Program-made: the position numbers and the translations under genes | Notes under the pieces: generated by a model | What the model was told of the DNA's origin: nothing | Seen by the model: only the letters and a program-made list of their open reading frames with translations | Database searches by the model: none | Source: Saprospiraceae bacterium | Lineage (GTDB): Bacteria > Bacteroidota > Bacteroidia > Chitinophagales > Saprospiraceae | Reading direction: 5' to 3' | Length of the DNA: 64,000 nucleotides | NCBI GenBank assembly: GCA_016722285.1 | Contig: JADKGI010000030.1 | Coordinates: 124,001 to 188,000 of the forward strand | In this document: positions 1-8,699 of the stretch, piece by piece | Layout of the letters: each line of letters begins with the position of its first letter | How positions within the stretch are numbered: the stretch's first letter is position 1

Positions 1-220
1 TAGCATACTTTTCTGGAATAGCTTTGCCGTTTTTACAAATCTTTAATACAACTTCCAGTTCATAATGTATATTCTTACTAAAGTCCGGGTGGTAAAATGG
101 TTTCCCATCCTTGAGCAGTGCGGTAGATGGCTTCATAAAAATAAGGGGCGATTTGGGAACAGGATTATTCAATTCTTTGGCGTGATCGATATAATTTCGG
201 CCAATACATATTATTTTCAT
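1..220 (-). CDS. Fumarylacetoacetate hydrolase (FAH) family protein, N-terminal part, cut by window edge
   Basis: Reading the minus strand from an ATG at 220 gives about 73 residues beginning MKIICIGRNYIDHAKELNNP, then a proline-rich stretch, FMKPSTALLK and HYELEVVL. These match the start of FAHD1-like members of the FAH superfamily, metal-dependent hydrolases or decarboxylases acting on beta-diketo or 2-oxo acids such as acylpyruvates or oxaloacetate. The HYELE segment carries the first glutamate of the metal site in this family. The rest of the enzyme lies outside the window, so the substrate cannot be judged. No clear TAnnTTTG box was found upstream. The family call is firm; the substrate is unknown. 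Confidence 0.8.
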   Translation of the reverse strand, partial: MKIICIGRNYIDHAKELNNPVPKSPLIFMKPSTALLKDGKPFYHPDFSKNIHYELEVVLKICKNGKAIPEKYA

Positions 221-358
221 TCTTGGTAATTTGAAATGTAAAGATAAAATTTTAGCCATTTGTAATATGCTAATTTAGTCATTATTTTATCTGTATTTAA
301 ACTCACTCTGAGATTCAACATTTATGTGTCTAAGCTGTTTGAATAAAAAAGCAATATA

Positions 359-950
359 TTGAGCGAAGTCCGTAAGTTTTTTATTCATCCCCAATATATC
401 ATTCTGACTTTAATTATAAGTGGGATTTCAGCTCTTTTTCTTGGATTTAGCGCCGCCTATTTATACATCAGGGTTCAGCAAGGTGTATTACCTGTTAATA
501 TACCCTCACTTTTTTATTTCAATACATTATTAATTATTGGAAGTAGTATTACATTAATATATGCTAAAAAACGATATGCAGACGATGATACTGTCATGTT
601 TAAAGTGGCGATTTGGGTAACTCTAATACTGACCATTTTTTTTGATGATGCAGATTTTTGCATGGAGACAACTTCAGGAAGATAATGTTTCACTTGATTC
701 AGGTCCATTGGCTTCATATCTTTATTTGATTTCAGGACTTCATTTTTTACATCTTTTTGCAGGGATACCATTTTTGACATATTTTGCCTTTGAAGCTGAG
801 AGGAGAATGAAAAATCCTGTAACTGTGCTGGTTTATTTTTCAGATCCCGATAGAAGGAGAGTCTTAAATTTAATTAATATTTACTGGCATTTTCTTGACG
901 GGCTCTGGATTTATCTGGTACTTTTTTTTCTGGTTAATTATTTAATTTAA
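359..950 (+). CDS. Cytochrome c oxidase subunit III family protein (one-base frameshift)
   Basis: Two overlapping frames form one protein of about 196 residues, the usual size of the short heme-copper oxidase subunit III. The first frame (TTG start at 359) has hydrophobic segments around LTLIISGISALFLGFSAAYL and FNTLLIIGSSITLIYA. The second supplies FAWRQLQ, YLISGLHFLHLFAGI and the family-typical VNLIN-like NLINIYWHFLDGLWIYLV end. Removing one T from the T8 run just before 642 joins them as LTIFLMMQIFAWRQL. Subunit III is a membrane component of terminal oxidases that stabilises the catalytic subunit I; subunits I and II are not in the window. The TTG start is the first usable one; no recognisable promoter precedes it. 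The frameshift is probably a homopolymer error. Confidence 0.82.
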
Positions 951-975
951 TCATATTTTTTCCAAAAATTTGCGA

Positions 976-1308
976 TTAATTTTTTGTTAATCTACTTTGG
1001 GCTACAGTAATATACGAGGAGGTAAGCGCATCTAATATCATCGTTTCATCAGCTTTAAGGATATCAATATTGGTCCACCCCTTCAATCCCCATTTCCCTT
1101 TTACAGGAGTCATGATATTTTCACCAAAAGAACAAAAAGCAGACTGGTCTTCTAAACTTAATTTTACCACTCCTATATTTGTCGTTTCACAGAGTGTTGC
1201 AAATATCTTGTTTTTGATTCTGAAAGAAATTTTTTCAAAATGAGGTAATTCAATGACTTCAGGAAATGACAAAGCAATTTCAGAAAATTTTATAATTGTA
1301 ACCATCAT
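976..1308 (-). CDS. MmcQ/YjbR family protein
   Basis: A protein of about 110 residues with the YjbR fold signature: FPEVIELPHFEKISFRIKNK near the start, a middle stretch ending in VKLSLEDQ, and a C-terminal WTNIDILKADE followed by a helix containing SYITVAQSRL. YjbR proteins are small and wing-like, and the fold has been likened to DNA-binding domains; no reaction is established. The frame is open to a TTG at 1320, but the paired ATG codons at 1308 and 1305 are better starts. It converges with the oxidase subunit III gene and shares no operon. Confidence 0.75.
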   Translation of the reverse strand: MMVTIIKFSEIALSFPEVIELPHFEKISFRIKNKIFATLCETTNIGVVKLSLEDQSAFCSFGENIMTPVKGKWGLKGWTNIDILKADETMILDALTSSYITVAQSRLTKN

Positions 1309-1320
1309 TATTTTTAACAA

Positions 1321-1666
1321 AAATAATGTTATATCAAGAATAACCGTTCATTCTATAGCTACAAAAAATATACTGACATAATAATACCCCAAAATCGATA
1401 TCTACGTACCGTTATTTACATGATGGTCATTTAGTTTTTCTAATTTAGTGAAGCAGAAATACGAAGGTACAAAGTTTGTTATCAATTAATTAAGTCCAGA
1501 CCTGCTGTTATGTTAACAAGTAAAACTGAATTCTTTTCTTACAGTTTGAAGATTTATGTTGAAATAATAAATAAATATGTAATAATATTGTTTGCGATGA
1601 TTTACTTTTAAACCATCTTTGAGATTGTTATATTTGGCTTTCTTTTACCGTATTAATATGTTTATT
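1321..1666. other. Intergenic region, 346 bp, no gene seen
   Basis: AT-rich spacer between two divergently oriented genes (YjbR on minus, beta-lactamase-like on plus). No ORF of convincing composition, no hairpin with a T-tract and no exact TAnnTTTG box near the plus-strand start were found. It presumably holds promoters for both neighbours. Confidence 0.5.
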
Positions 1667-3244
1667 ATGAAGAAGTATTTAATTCTTTTTATTTTATGGA
1701 CTGCTTTTCTGTCCTGTAAGTCTGTTAAAAATGAGACTTCAGTTTTTACCATAAAGTCGTCAGAAAATTATAAGGTTCCGGTTTTTGATGATATCGGCAG
1801 ATTAGATAAAATAAGGAAAACATTCGGAGTCATAGACAGTATTTTTAAGGATGCGGCATTAAAAAATAACTATCCGGGTCTGGCTATTGGCATTGTAGTA
1901 GATGGAGAGCTCGTACATAATGCCAATTTTGGTTATACGGATATAGATAAAAAGATTCCGGTTACATCTTCTTCTATGTTTAGGATAGCATCTATGAGTA
2001 AAAGTTTTACATCATTAGCTATTCTCCATCTAAGGGATCTAGGAAAGCTTAATCTGGATGATCCGGTAGGAAAATATATTCCTGAAATGGCAAATCAGAT
2101 TTCGCTTACATCAGATGCGCCACAAATTACTATAAGGCATTGTCTATCTCACAATACTGGGTTGCCCGAGGATAATCCTTGGGGCGACCGTCAATTGCAG
2201 GATTCTGATAAAGAATTATTGGCATTGCTCGATAGTGGCTTAGCTTTTTCAAATATACCAGGTGTGGCATATGAGTATAGCAATCTGGGTTTTGCGCTTC
2301 TCGGTCGTATCATCACTAAAGTGTCGGGCATGCCATATCAGCAATATATTAAAAAAAATATCCTTATGCCATTGAATATGTCTGATACTGACTGGGAATA
2401 TTCGCATATCGACAGATCCAGGCTTGCTTTGGGATACAGGTGGTTGGATGGAAAATATAGAGATGAGGCATTGCTCCATGATAATCCTGATGGGTCATGG
2501 GGTGCAATGGGTGCCATGATATCTTCAGTAGATGAATTTGCCCGCTATATGTCATTGCATCTTTCGGCATGGCCACCCCGATCAGGTGAAGATAAAGGAC
2601 CTGTAGGAAGGACATCTGTCCGGGAAATGCACAAACCCTGGAATTTTAGTGGGTTTAACCCAAATTATAAATATCCTGACGGGAGAACTTGTGCTACCGC
2701 TAATGCCTATGGCTATGGTCTGCGCTGGACCAAAGACTGTGATGACAAGTTATATATTGGTCATAGCGGTGGGCTGCCGGGATTTGGAAGCCAATGGCAG
2801 ATCATGCCTGATTATGGGATTGGGGTAGTATCCCTTGCCAACAGGACTTATGCAGGTACCGGCGGGGTAAACATGCAAGTGCTTGACTACATTGTTAAAA
2901 ATGCCGGATTGAAACCCAGATATATTCCTACTTCAGATATATTAAATATAAGAAAAAATGAACTAATGGCATTGCTTCCTGATTGGATTGGTGCTGAAAG
3001 CAGTGGTATTTTTGCTGAAAATTTTTTCCCGGATTTTATACTCCCGGTATTGAAAAAACAATCCCAGGATTTGTTTAGCAGAGCTGGAAAGATACTTAAA
3101 ATCCAAGATTTTGTTGCTGATAATCAACTGCGAGGCACATTTATAATTGAAGGCCAAAATACAAATTTACAGGTATATTTTACACTTACGCCTGAGAATC
3201 CTCCATTAATTCAGGAATACAGAATAAGAGAAGTCAATAAATAA
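1667..3244 (+). CDS. Beta-lactamase/D-alanyl-D-alanine carboxypeptidase-like serine hydrolase, lipoprotein
   Basis: A serine hydrolase of about 525 residues of the class C beta-lactamase/esterase (Pfam Beta-lactamase) family. With the ATG at 1667 it starts MKKYLILFILWTAFLSCKS, a lipoprotein signal with the lipobox cysteine about residue 16, so it is probably anchored in the periplasm or outer membrane. The three catalytic motifs are visible: SMSK (SxxK) near residue 109, YSN (YxN) near 203 and HSG near 365. Upstream frame extension to 1619 adds no plausible signal. The C-terminal 100 residues resemble the variable tail of these enzymes. Physiological substrates of this family range from peptidoglycan peptides to esters; a true beta-lactam-resistance role is not implied. 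It stands alone. Confidence 0.88.
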   Translation: MKKYLILFILWTAFLSCKSVKNETSVFTIKSSENYKVPVFDDIGRLDKIRKTFGVIDSIFKDAALKNNYPGLAIGIVVDGELVHNANFGYTDIDKKIPVTSSSMFRIASMSKSFTSLAILHLRDLGKLNLDDPVGKYIPEMANQISLTSDAPQITIRHCLSHNTGLPEDNPWGDRQLQDSDKELLALLDSGLAFSNIPGVAYEYSNLGFALLGRIITKVSGMPYQQYIKKNILMPLNMSDTDWEYSHIDRSRLALGYRWLDGKYRDEALLHDNPDGSWGAMGAMISSVDEFARYMSLHLSAWPPRSGEDKGPVGRTSVREMHKPWNFSGFNPNYKYPDGRTCATANAYGYGLRWTKDCDDKLYIGHSGGLPGFGSQWQIMPDYGIGVVSLANRTYAGTGGVNMQVLDYIVKNAGLKPRYIPTSDILNIRKNELMALLPDWIGAESSGIFAENFFPDFILPVLKKQSQDLFSRAGKILKIQDFVADNQLRGTFIIEGQNTNLQVYFTLTPENPPLIQEYRIREVNK

Positions 3245-3275
3245 AAACATAGTAACTTTTATTTGCTCAACTTCA

Positions 3276-4559
3276 TCAAAGGCCAAAAATCTGATGTTGT
3301 AATATGTACATGAAAGCACCGGATAAGTAGCCAATCAATGCTAACAGGCTTATATTTTTCAGATACCAGAAGAAATTAATTTTTTCGACCCCCATCGCAG
3401 CAATTCCTGCGGCTGAGCCGATAATTAATACACTGCCACCTGTTCCGGCACAATAAGCAAGAAACTCCCAAAAGTAATGATCAGCGGGATATTGGCTTAG
3501 GCTGTACATACCTTGCGTTGCAGCTACCAGAGGTACATTATCAAAAATGGATGATATCATTCCGATTGAAATAACAATGATATTTTCATTATGTATATTT
3601 TCAGTCATCCATGAGGATAAATCTGTTAATGCCCCAATAGTTTGCAAGGCATCGACACTTAGTAATATTCCGAGGAAGAATAAAATACTGGGTGTATCAA
3701 TCTTGCGGAGTGCAAAAACTATTGATAAGTTATGTTTATTTTCTTCATCTTTTTTACCGTGGATAATTTCAGTCATTATCCATAGAAGTGCCAGCCCTAT
3801 CAGCATACCCATAAAAGGGGGCAGGTGTGTTACTGACTTAAAAACAGGAACAAGTATCAGAATGAGTACACTTGAAAAAAATACCACAGCTTTTTGTGTG
3901 TAAGGCAAGGCGTTACTGCTTATTTTGACTTCCTTTTGAGGGCGTTCTATTTTTCCGTTTAATCTTAATGAAAGTATAATTAAGGGTATCAGGATGCAAA
4001 GTAAACTTGGTAATATTAGTTTGGTTATAATATTAACAACTGTAATCTGACCTCCTATCCAAAGCATAGTGGTAGTAATGTCACCAATCGGGGACCAGGC
4101 CCCTCCCGCATTTGCCGCTATTATGACAATGCCGGTAAAAAACAATCTGTCCTTGCTATCGCGAATCAGTTTTCTGAGCAACGAGATCACAACTATAGTT
4201 GTAGTCAGATTGTCGAGTAACGCTGAAAGGAAAAAAGTAATAAAACCAATAATCCAAAGAAGTTTTCTTTTATCGGTCTCAATGATTCTGTTGGTGATTA
4301 TATCAAAACCATCGTGTGCATCTACAAGCTCGACGATTGTCATTGCCCCTAAAAGGAAAAACAACACCCCGGAAATTTCGCCAAGATTTTTTATGAGCTC
4401 TTCGCTGACTACTTCCTTATCTATGGCATAATGTATGTAAACGGTCCAGCACAGCACCCCTGTAAACAATGCGATTGCCGCTTTATTTATTTTATTGAAA
4501 TGTTCTGCTGCAATAAGAATGTAGCCAATAATAAAAATTAGAATGATGATTAAATTCAT
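3276..4559 (-). CDS. nhaD: NhaD-family sodium:proton antiporter
   Basis: A very hydrophobic 427-residue protein with about eleven membrane segments, of the ion transporter superfamily. Recognisable NhaD features are GVLFFLLGAMTIVELVDAHD near residues 85-105, FLSALLDNLTTTIVV near 115, NAGGAWSPIGDITTTMLW near 152, the FFLGILLSVDAL segment and the repeat FDNVPLVAATQGMY followed by GSVLIIGSAAG. Family members exchange sodium or lithium for protons across the inner membrane. The length fits the family. It is monocistronic as far as can be seen. Confidence 0.9.
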   Translation of the reverse strand: MNLIIILIFIIGYILIAAEHFNKINKAAIALFTGVLCWTVYIHYAIDKEVVSEELIKNLGEISGVLFFLLGAMTIVELVDAHDGFDIITNRIIETDKRKLLWIIGFITFFLSALLDNLTTTIVVISLLRKLIRDSKDRLFFTGIVIIAANAGGAWSPIGDITTTMLWIGGQITVVNIITKLILPSLLCILIPLIILSLRLNGKIERPQKEVKISSNALPYTQKAVVFFSSVLILILVPVFKSVTHLPPFMGMLIGLALLWIMTEIIHGKKDEENKHNLSIVFALRKIDTPSILFFLGILLSVDALQTIGALTDLSSWMTENIHNENIIVISIGMISSIFDNVPLVAATQGMYSLSQYPADHYFWEFLAYCAGTGGSVLIIGSAAGIAAMGVEKINFFWYLKNISLLALIGYLSGAFMYILQHQIFGL

Positions 4560-4622
4560 GCGAGCGTTCTGATTTATAAATTATTTTGATATTTAATAGA
4601 AAGTGGCTTTCTGGCTTTATTT

Positions 4623-5212
4623 TCAATCTTCAAAAAGATCATCAAGCTTGCCTGTCTTCTTAAGCTTTATAAAGCATCTGGCCGCAGCAATGACATCTGC
4701 CCTTGCATTTCCGGCAGGCCATACGTTTGCCCAAAACAAGTTCCGTGCAATTCCGGCAAGGTGGGATATTTATAACCTCCTCCCTTAGCTGGTATTTTAC
4801 AATAATATGTTCCTTCTTCCATAAGACAATGCCTTTTCTTTGAAAACATATTGATACTCTTTTTATTTCTGACATATTCTGCCCCCAACACATTTTCATT
4901 GTAATTGAGATTATGTGCAAATATAAACTCTGCTTTTTCTGTACTGGAAGAAAATTTATCGAGTACTGTGCTGAGAGCCATTCCTTTTTTTAAAATATCT
5001 TCATCATCAATGTGTGCCTTGGTCTTAGACTTTTCATCAATCTCATACCCTGAAGGGATAGGGATAAAATCAAAATCTTCTATTGGCTTATAGTTTTCTC
5101 CAAGAAGTATCCAACTAATGTGGAGCAGCCTCGGCCAGGAATCAATGTCCGTAAAATTTGCTTTATAATTTGTGTAAGTAGCCATGGCAGAACAGTCAAA
5201 TATAAGATACAT
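4623..5212 (-). CDS. DnaQ-fold 3'-5' exonuclease paralogue with lost active-site residues (one-base frameshift)
   Basis: The protein (about 196 residues once repaired) aligns end to end with the Bacteroidota RNase T/DnaQ-like exonucleases: MYLIFDCS, WPRLLHISW, the FIFAHNLNYNENVLGAEYV segment, KYPTLPELHGT and, in the other frame, GNARADVIAAARCFIKL. A single missing base near 4722 splits it; the true end is the TGA at 4623-4625. Compared with the DEDDh family, the FDTET motif has become FDCSA (second acid lost), the FD of the third motif is YN, and the His of the last motif is absent (GNARAD in place of an H-containing stretch), so only two acids remain. It follows the HemC-like gene by 19 bp and probably shares its promoter. 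Likely non-catalytic; its role is unknown. Confidence 0.7.
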
Positions 5213-5231
5213 TCACTTTGTTTTATACGAT

Positions 5232-6077
5232 TTAATTTAATAGTTTTTGATATACTTTTTCTGCCAATCCTGAAGAAATGCTTTGAGAAACGGAAATTTT
5301 TATAAAAGGATCACAAACAACTGCATACACATGAAAATATCCTAAATGATCGGATATACAATAAACACCTAATCTGTCTTTGTATTCTCTTCCAGCCATA
5401 CTCAACACCTTTCTTTCTATATTGGCAACAGAAACCAAAGATCGTTGATGGATCAGATTCAGTACTTTTCTTGCATTGATATTTTCCCTGTGACATAGGC
5501 AGGCCATGACACCATGTCCAGGGAGTGGTATAACTTCTTTTGGGTTCAAACCAATATATTTGTATGATATAAACTTTTCTTTGTTTTGGAAATACATCGA
5601 TTTTGAAATCAGTATTCCATCAAGATCAGCAGGAATAATTACTTCATTTTTTTTTACCTCGGTCCCATTTAAGTAAGTACTAAGAATACCTGGAAAAATG
5701 TCTTCTATCTGGCTTTTTTGCAACATTGTATGAATACCAATTTTTATTGAATTATTACTGCTATTTAAATCAGAACTGAGTATATTTTCCTTTAGAATAA
5801 AACATTCACCTGGATCGGTTCTCTCATAAATTGCCGTAGGAATTACCGATGAATTATACGTGAATATCCCTTGTGTTGATAAATCTACAGAATAAGTATC
5901 AATTTTATTTTCTAATATGGCTCTCGTCATCATATTATGGACCAGCGAGCCAGGCTCCGGTTTCAAAAATATCAATTCACATATAACTTTCTTCTCATCC
6001 AATAGTGATTTTATCCGGATAGCTGCAGATGAAATTTGCAAATCGTCGGTCGTCCCAATTCTGAGAATTTTTTCCAC
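5232..6077 (-). CDS. Hydroxymethylbilane synthase (HemC)-like protein lacking catalytic residues
   Basis: A 281-residue protein with the porphobilinogen deaminase layout: LRIGTTDD at the N-terminus, a YERTDPGECF stretch matching the eReDPrD region near residue 90, LPGHGVMACLCHREN near 185 (family LPApGQGaLaiE), and an IERKVLS helix followed by a short C-terminal domain. The residues that do the chemistry are not there: the arginine of the first motif is T, the HSLKD motif is replaced by YSVDLSTQG, and the cofactor-binding GGC is MAGREYKD, with no cysteine. It should therefore not make hydroxymethylbilane in the normal way. It heads a two-gene unit with the degraded exonuclease. A binding or regulatory role in heme synthesis is possible but is inference. 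Confidence 0.65.
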   Translation of the reverse strand: MEKILRIGTTDDLQISSAAIRIKSLLDEKKVICELIFLKPEPGSLVHNMMTRAILENKIDTYSVDLSTQGIFTYNSSVIPTAIYERTDPGECFILKENILSSDLNSSNNSIKIGIHTMLQKSQIEDIFPGILSTYLNGTEVKKNEVIIPADLDGILISKSMYFQNKEKFISYKYIGLNPKEVIPLPGHGVMACLCHRENINARKVLNLIHQRSLVSVANIERKVLSMAGREYKDRLGVYCISDHLGYFHVYAVVCDPFIKISVSQSISSGLAEKVYQKLLN

Positions 6078-6132
6078 TTTAATTTAAAATTTATAAATGT
6101 CTATAATATGATATAGGAAGACTAAAAAGTCG

Positions 6133-6140
6133 CAAAGATA
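6133..6140 (-). promoter_or_regulatory. TAnnTTTG promoter box for the HemC-like gene
   Basis: On the minus strand this reads TATCTTTG, an exact Bacteroidota -7 element, about 55 bases upstream of the HemC-like start at 6077. No good -33 TTG at the usual spacing was found. Confidence 0.5.
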
Positions 6141-6215
6141 TAGATTTAAACATTTAGTTTGTTTTATATTGACAATTCTTCATGCTATTCTGGGTATCTG
6201 ATACAAGTTTTATAT

Positions 6216-6223
6216 TACCTTTG
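6216..6223 (+). promoter_or_regulatory. TAnnTTTG promoter box directly before lpxD
   Basis: TACCTTTG, an exact -7 element, ends only 4 bases before the lpxD ATG. Since transcription normally starts a few bases after the element, the mRNA should begin at or next to the start codon. It also argues against the longer upstream start at 6159. Confidence 0.55.
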
Positions 6224-6227
6224 CCCG

Positions 6228-7277
6228 ATGCAAGTTACAGCAGGTCAAATAGCAGATTTGATAGGTGGAGTCATCGATGGCGATGAAACCGTTATAGTCA
6301 ATGGTCCATCGCGAATCGAAGAGGGTCTATCAGGCACGATCACTTTTCTAGGAAATCCGAAATATACTGAATACATATACACAACAAACGCTTCTGTAGT
6401 CTTGGTGGACAAAGATTTCACTTCAAATAAGCCAGTAAATCCAACTTTGATTAGAGTTGAAAATGTCTATGAATCTTTGGCAATATTAATGGAAAAATTT
6501 AATTCTAATATTACATTATCACCAGGCATATCAAAATCCGCATCTGTTTCATCTGATGCAATAATTGGACAAAATACGTTCATTGATGATTTTGTGATTA
6601 TAAAACCTGGTGCCCGTATTGGAGATAATACAAAGATTTATGGTCAGGTATTCATAGGTGACAATGTCAGCATAGGTAACAATGTGACATTATATCCTGG
6701 TGTCAAAGTGTATCACAATTGCGAGATCGGCAATAACACTATGATACACGCCAATGTTGTCATTGGCAGTGATGGGTTTGGTTTTGCTCGGGATGAGGAA
6801 GGTAAGTATAAAAAAATTCCTCAAACCGGAAATGTAATTATTGAGGATAATGTAGAAATTGGAAGTAATACAGTAATTGATCGTGCCTCAATTGGATCTA
6901 CTATAATAAAAGAAGGTGTCAAATTAGATAACTTAATTCAGATTGCCCACAATGTAACTGTCGGTCAAAATACTGCAATAGCTGCGCTAACTGCAGTTGC
7001 AGGTAGTTCTGAGGTGGGCTCAAACTGTATGATAGGAGGCCAGGTAGGTATTAGTGGTCACATTCAGATTGCAGACGGAACCATGATACAGGGCCAATCT
7101 GGTGTAACGTCGTCTGTCAAAGGTCCTAATGCAAAATTATATGGCACACCAGCAATTGAGTTCCAAAGTTATCTGAAGTCATTTGCATATTTTAAAAAGC
7201 TGCCTGAGATTGTTCAGCAAATAAGAGATATACAGACATCGTTTGACATATTCAAGGAAAAACAAAAAACCAAATAA
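6228..7277 (+). CDS. lpxD: UDP-3-O-(3-hydroxyacyl)glucosamine N-acyltransferase LpxD
   Basis: LpxD adds the N-linked 3-hydroxyacyl chain to UDP-3-O-acylglucosamine, the third step of lipid A synthesis in the cytoplasm. From the ATG at 6228 the protein has 349 residues, the family length. Residues 1-95 are the uridine-binding domain (TAGQIADLIGG, ITFLGNPKY); about 105-310 form a left-handed beta helix of hexapeptide repeats (IGDNTKIYGQVFIGDNVSIG and others); the C-terminal helix follows. The catalytic histidine sits in QIAHNV. The frame is open to 6159, but the promoter box at 6216 excludes that start. It is the first gene of the lipid A operon, 21 bp before lpxC/fabZ. Confidence 0.95.
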   Translation: MQVTAGQIADLIGGVIDGDETVIVNGPSRIEEGLSGTITFLGNPKYTEYIYTTNASVVLVDKDFTSNKPVNPTLIRVENVYESLAILMEKFNSNITLSPGISKSASVSSDAIIGQNTFIDDFVIIKPGARIGDNTKIYGQVFIGDNVSIGNNVTLYPGVKVYHNCEIGNNTMIHANVVIGSDGFGFARDEEGKYKKIPQTGNVIIEDNVEIGSNTVIDRASIGSTIIKEGVKLDNLIQIAHNVTVGQNTAIAALTAVAGSSEVGSNCMIGGQVGISGHIQIADGTMIQGQSGVTSSVKGPNAKLYGTPAIEFQSYLKSFAYFKKLPEIVQQIRDIQTSFDIFKEKQKTK

Positions 7278-7298
7278 TCTTAGATCATCAATAGTGAA

Positions 7299-8699
7299 AT
7301 GAGAGTTAAAAGAATTTTACAAAAATCGATACATTTTTCAGGGATTGGCCTGCATACCGGGATTAGTTCTGAAATGGTAGTAAAACCCGCTTCCGAGGGT
7401 AGCGGGATCAAGTTTGTGAGGACGGATGTTCAACCACCGGTAACAATTAATGCCGATGTAGTCCATATCTTTTCCACAAACCGAGGGACAACGCTAAAAG
7501 CCGGTGAAGCTACCATCTCTACGATTGAGCATTTACTAGCTGCATTGAGTTCTTTGTCTATTGAAGATGTACAAATAGAAATAAACGGCCCGGAGGTTCC
7601 GATCCTGGACGGAAGTTCATTAAAATATATTGAAGCATTCTCAGCAGAAGGAGTCCTTAACGAAGCTGAGAGTACAAGAGATGTATTTATAGTTCGCGAA
7701 GCTTTTCATTTTTCAGATCCGGAAACGGGATCAGAATATGCTGTTTATCCATCTGATGAGATTGATCTAAACGTGATTCTTGAGTTTAAAGACGCCATGC
7801 TTGGCGATATGGTTGCCCGGCTCAAGGGAAAAGAAGGATTTGCATTGCATATTGCTGATAGCCGAACTTTTGCTTTTTTGACAGATATTGAACCTCTTTT
7901 TGATGCAGGTCTGATCAAAGGTGGAGATATAGACAATGCATTGGTGATCATAGATAAAAAATTGACTGAAATCGAAGCTGTCCAGCTTAAGAAAAAACTC
8001 AATAAGCCTGATGCAGTCATCGAAGATGGAGTAATAAGCAGTACACCATTGCGTCATAAAAATGAACCCGCAAGACATAAGTTGCTTGATCTGATTGGAG
8101 ACCTTACATTAGTTGGAAGAGAAATTCAGGCTAAAATAATTGCAACAAAGCCAGGTCATACATCAAATGCGAAGCTTGCCAAATTGCTTAAGTCAAAGTA
8201 TCTGGAGCAGAAAAAAAATGCAGGAAAACCAGTTTATGATCCTAATAAAGAACCATTGATGACCCTGGAGCAGATCAGAGGAATGCTTCCGCACAGGTAT
8301 CCTTTTTTATTGGTGGACAAGGTCATTGAGCTGACGGACAAACATATAGTTGGAATAAAAAATATTACCTTTAATGAAGGTTTTTTTCAGGGTCATTTTC
8401 CTGGAAATCCTATTTTTCCGGGTGTGCTGCAAATGGAAGCATTGGCTCAGACTGGCGGACTTTTTGCTTTGTCCATCATGGAAGATAAGGGCATTTGGGA
8501 TACTTATTTTTTGAAGATGGAAAATGTTAAATTTAAGGCAAAAGTAGTTCCTGGTGATACGCTGTTATTAAAAATGGAATTGATGTCACCAATCAGGAGG
8601 GGTATAGTTCAAATGTTGGGATCAGCTTTTGTGGGAAATAAATTAGTTTCTGAAGGAGAGCTGACCGCTCAAATTGTAAAAAGACAAAATGATCAGTAA
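7299..8699 (+). CDS. lpxC/fabZ: Bifunctional LpxC-FabZ: UDP-3-O-acyl-GlcNAc deacetylase / 3-hydroxyacyl-ACP dehydratase
   Basis: A 466-residue fusion known from Bacteroidota. Residues 1 to about 305 are LpxC, the zinc deacetylase that commits UDP-acyl-GlcNAc to lipid A: the zinc ligand His is in STIEHLLAAL, the others in RHKLLDLIGDL, with GHTSNAKLA closing the domain. Residues about 325-466 are FabZ, the hot-dog-fold dehydratase of fatty acid elongation: LPHRYPFLLVDKV and GHFPGNPIFPGVLQMEALAQ hold the catalytic His and Glu. The fusion joins two enzymes that compete for 3-hydroxyacyl-ACP-derived chains. The start is ATG at 7299; the 3' end overlaps lpxA by 11 bp, indicating coupled translation. 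Confidence 0.97.
   Translation: MRVKRILQKSIHFSGIGLHTGISSEMVVKPASEGSGIKFVRTDVQPPVTINADVVHIFSTNRGTTLKAGEATISTIEHLLAALSSLSIEDVQIEINGPEVPILDGSSLKYIEAFSAEGVLNEAESTRDVFIVREAFHFSDPETGSEYAVYPSDEIDLNVILEFKDAMLGDMVARLKGKEGFALHIADSRTFAFLTDIEPLFDAGLIKGGDIDNALVIIDKKLTEIEAVQLKKKLNKPDAVIEDGVISSTPLRHKNEPARHKLLDLIGDLTLVGREIQAKIIATKPGHTSNAKLAKLLKSKYLEQKKNAGKPVYDPNKEPLMTLEQIRGMLPHRYPFLLVDKVIELTDKHIVGIKNITFNEGFFQGHFPGNPIFPGVLQMEALAQTGGLFALSIMEDKGIWDTYFLKMENVKFKAKVVPGDTLLLKMELMSPIRRGIVQMLGSAFVGNKLVSEGELTAQIVKRQNDQ

Noticed and set aside
359..950. Phase variation of cox subunit III through the T8 tract
   Set aside because: Possible in principle, but many unrelated genes have similar single-base breaks, so a sequencing cause is preferred.
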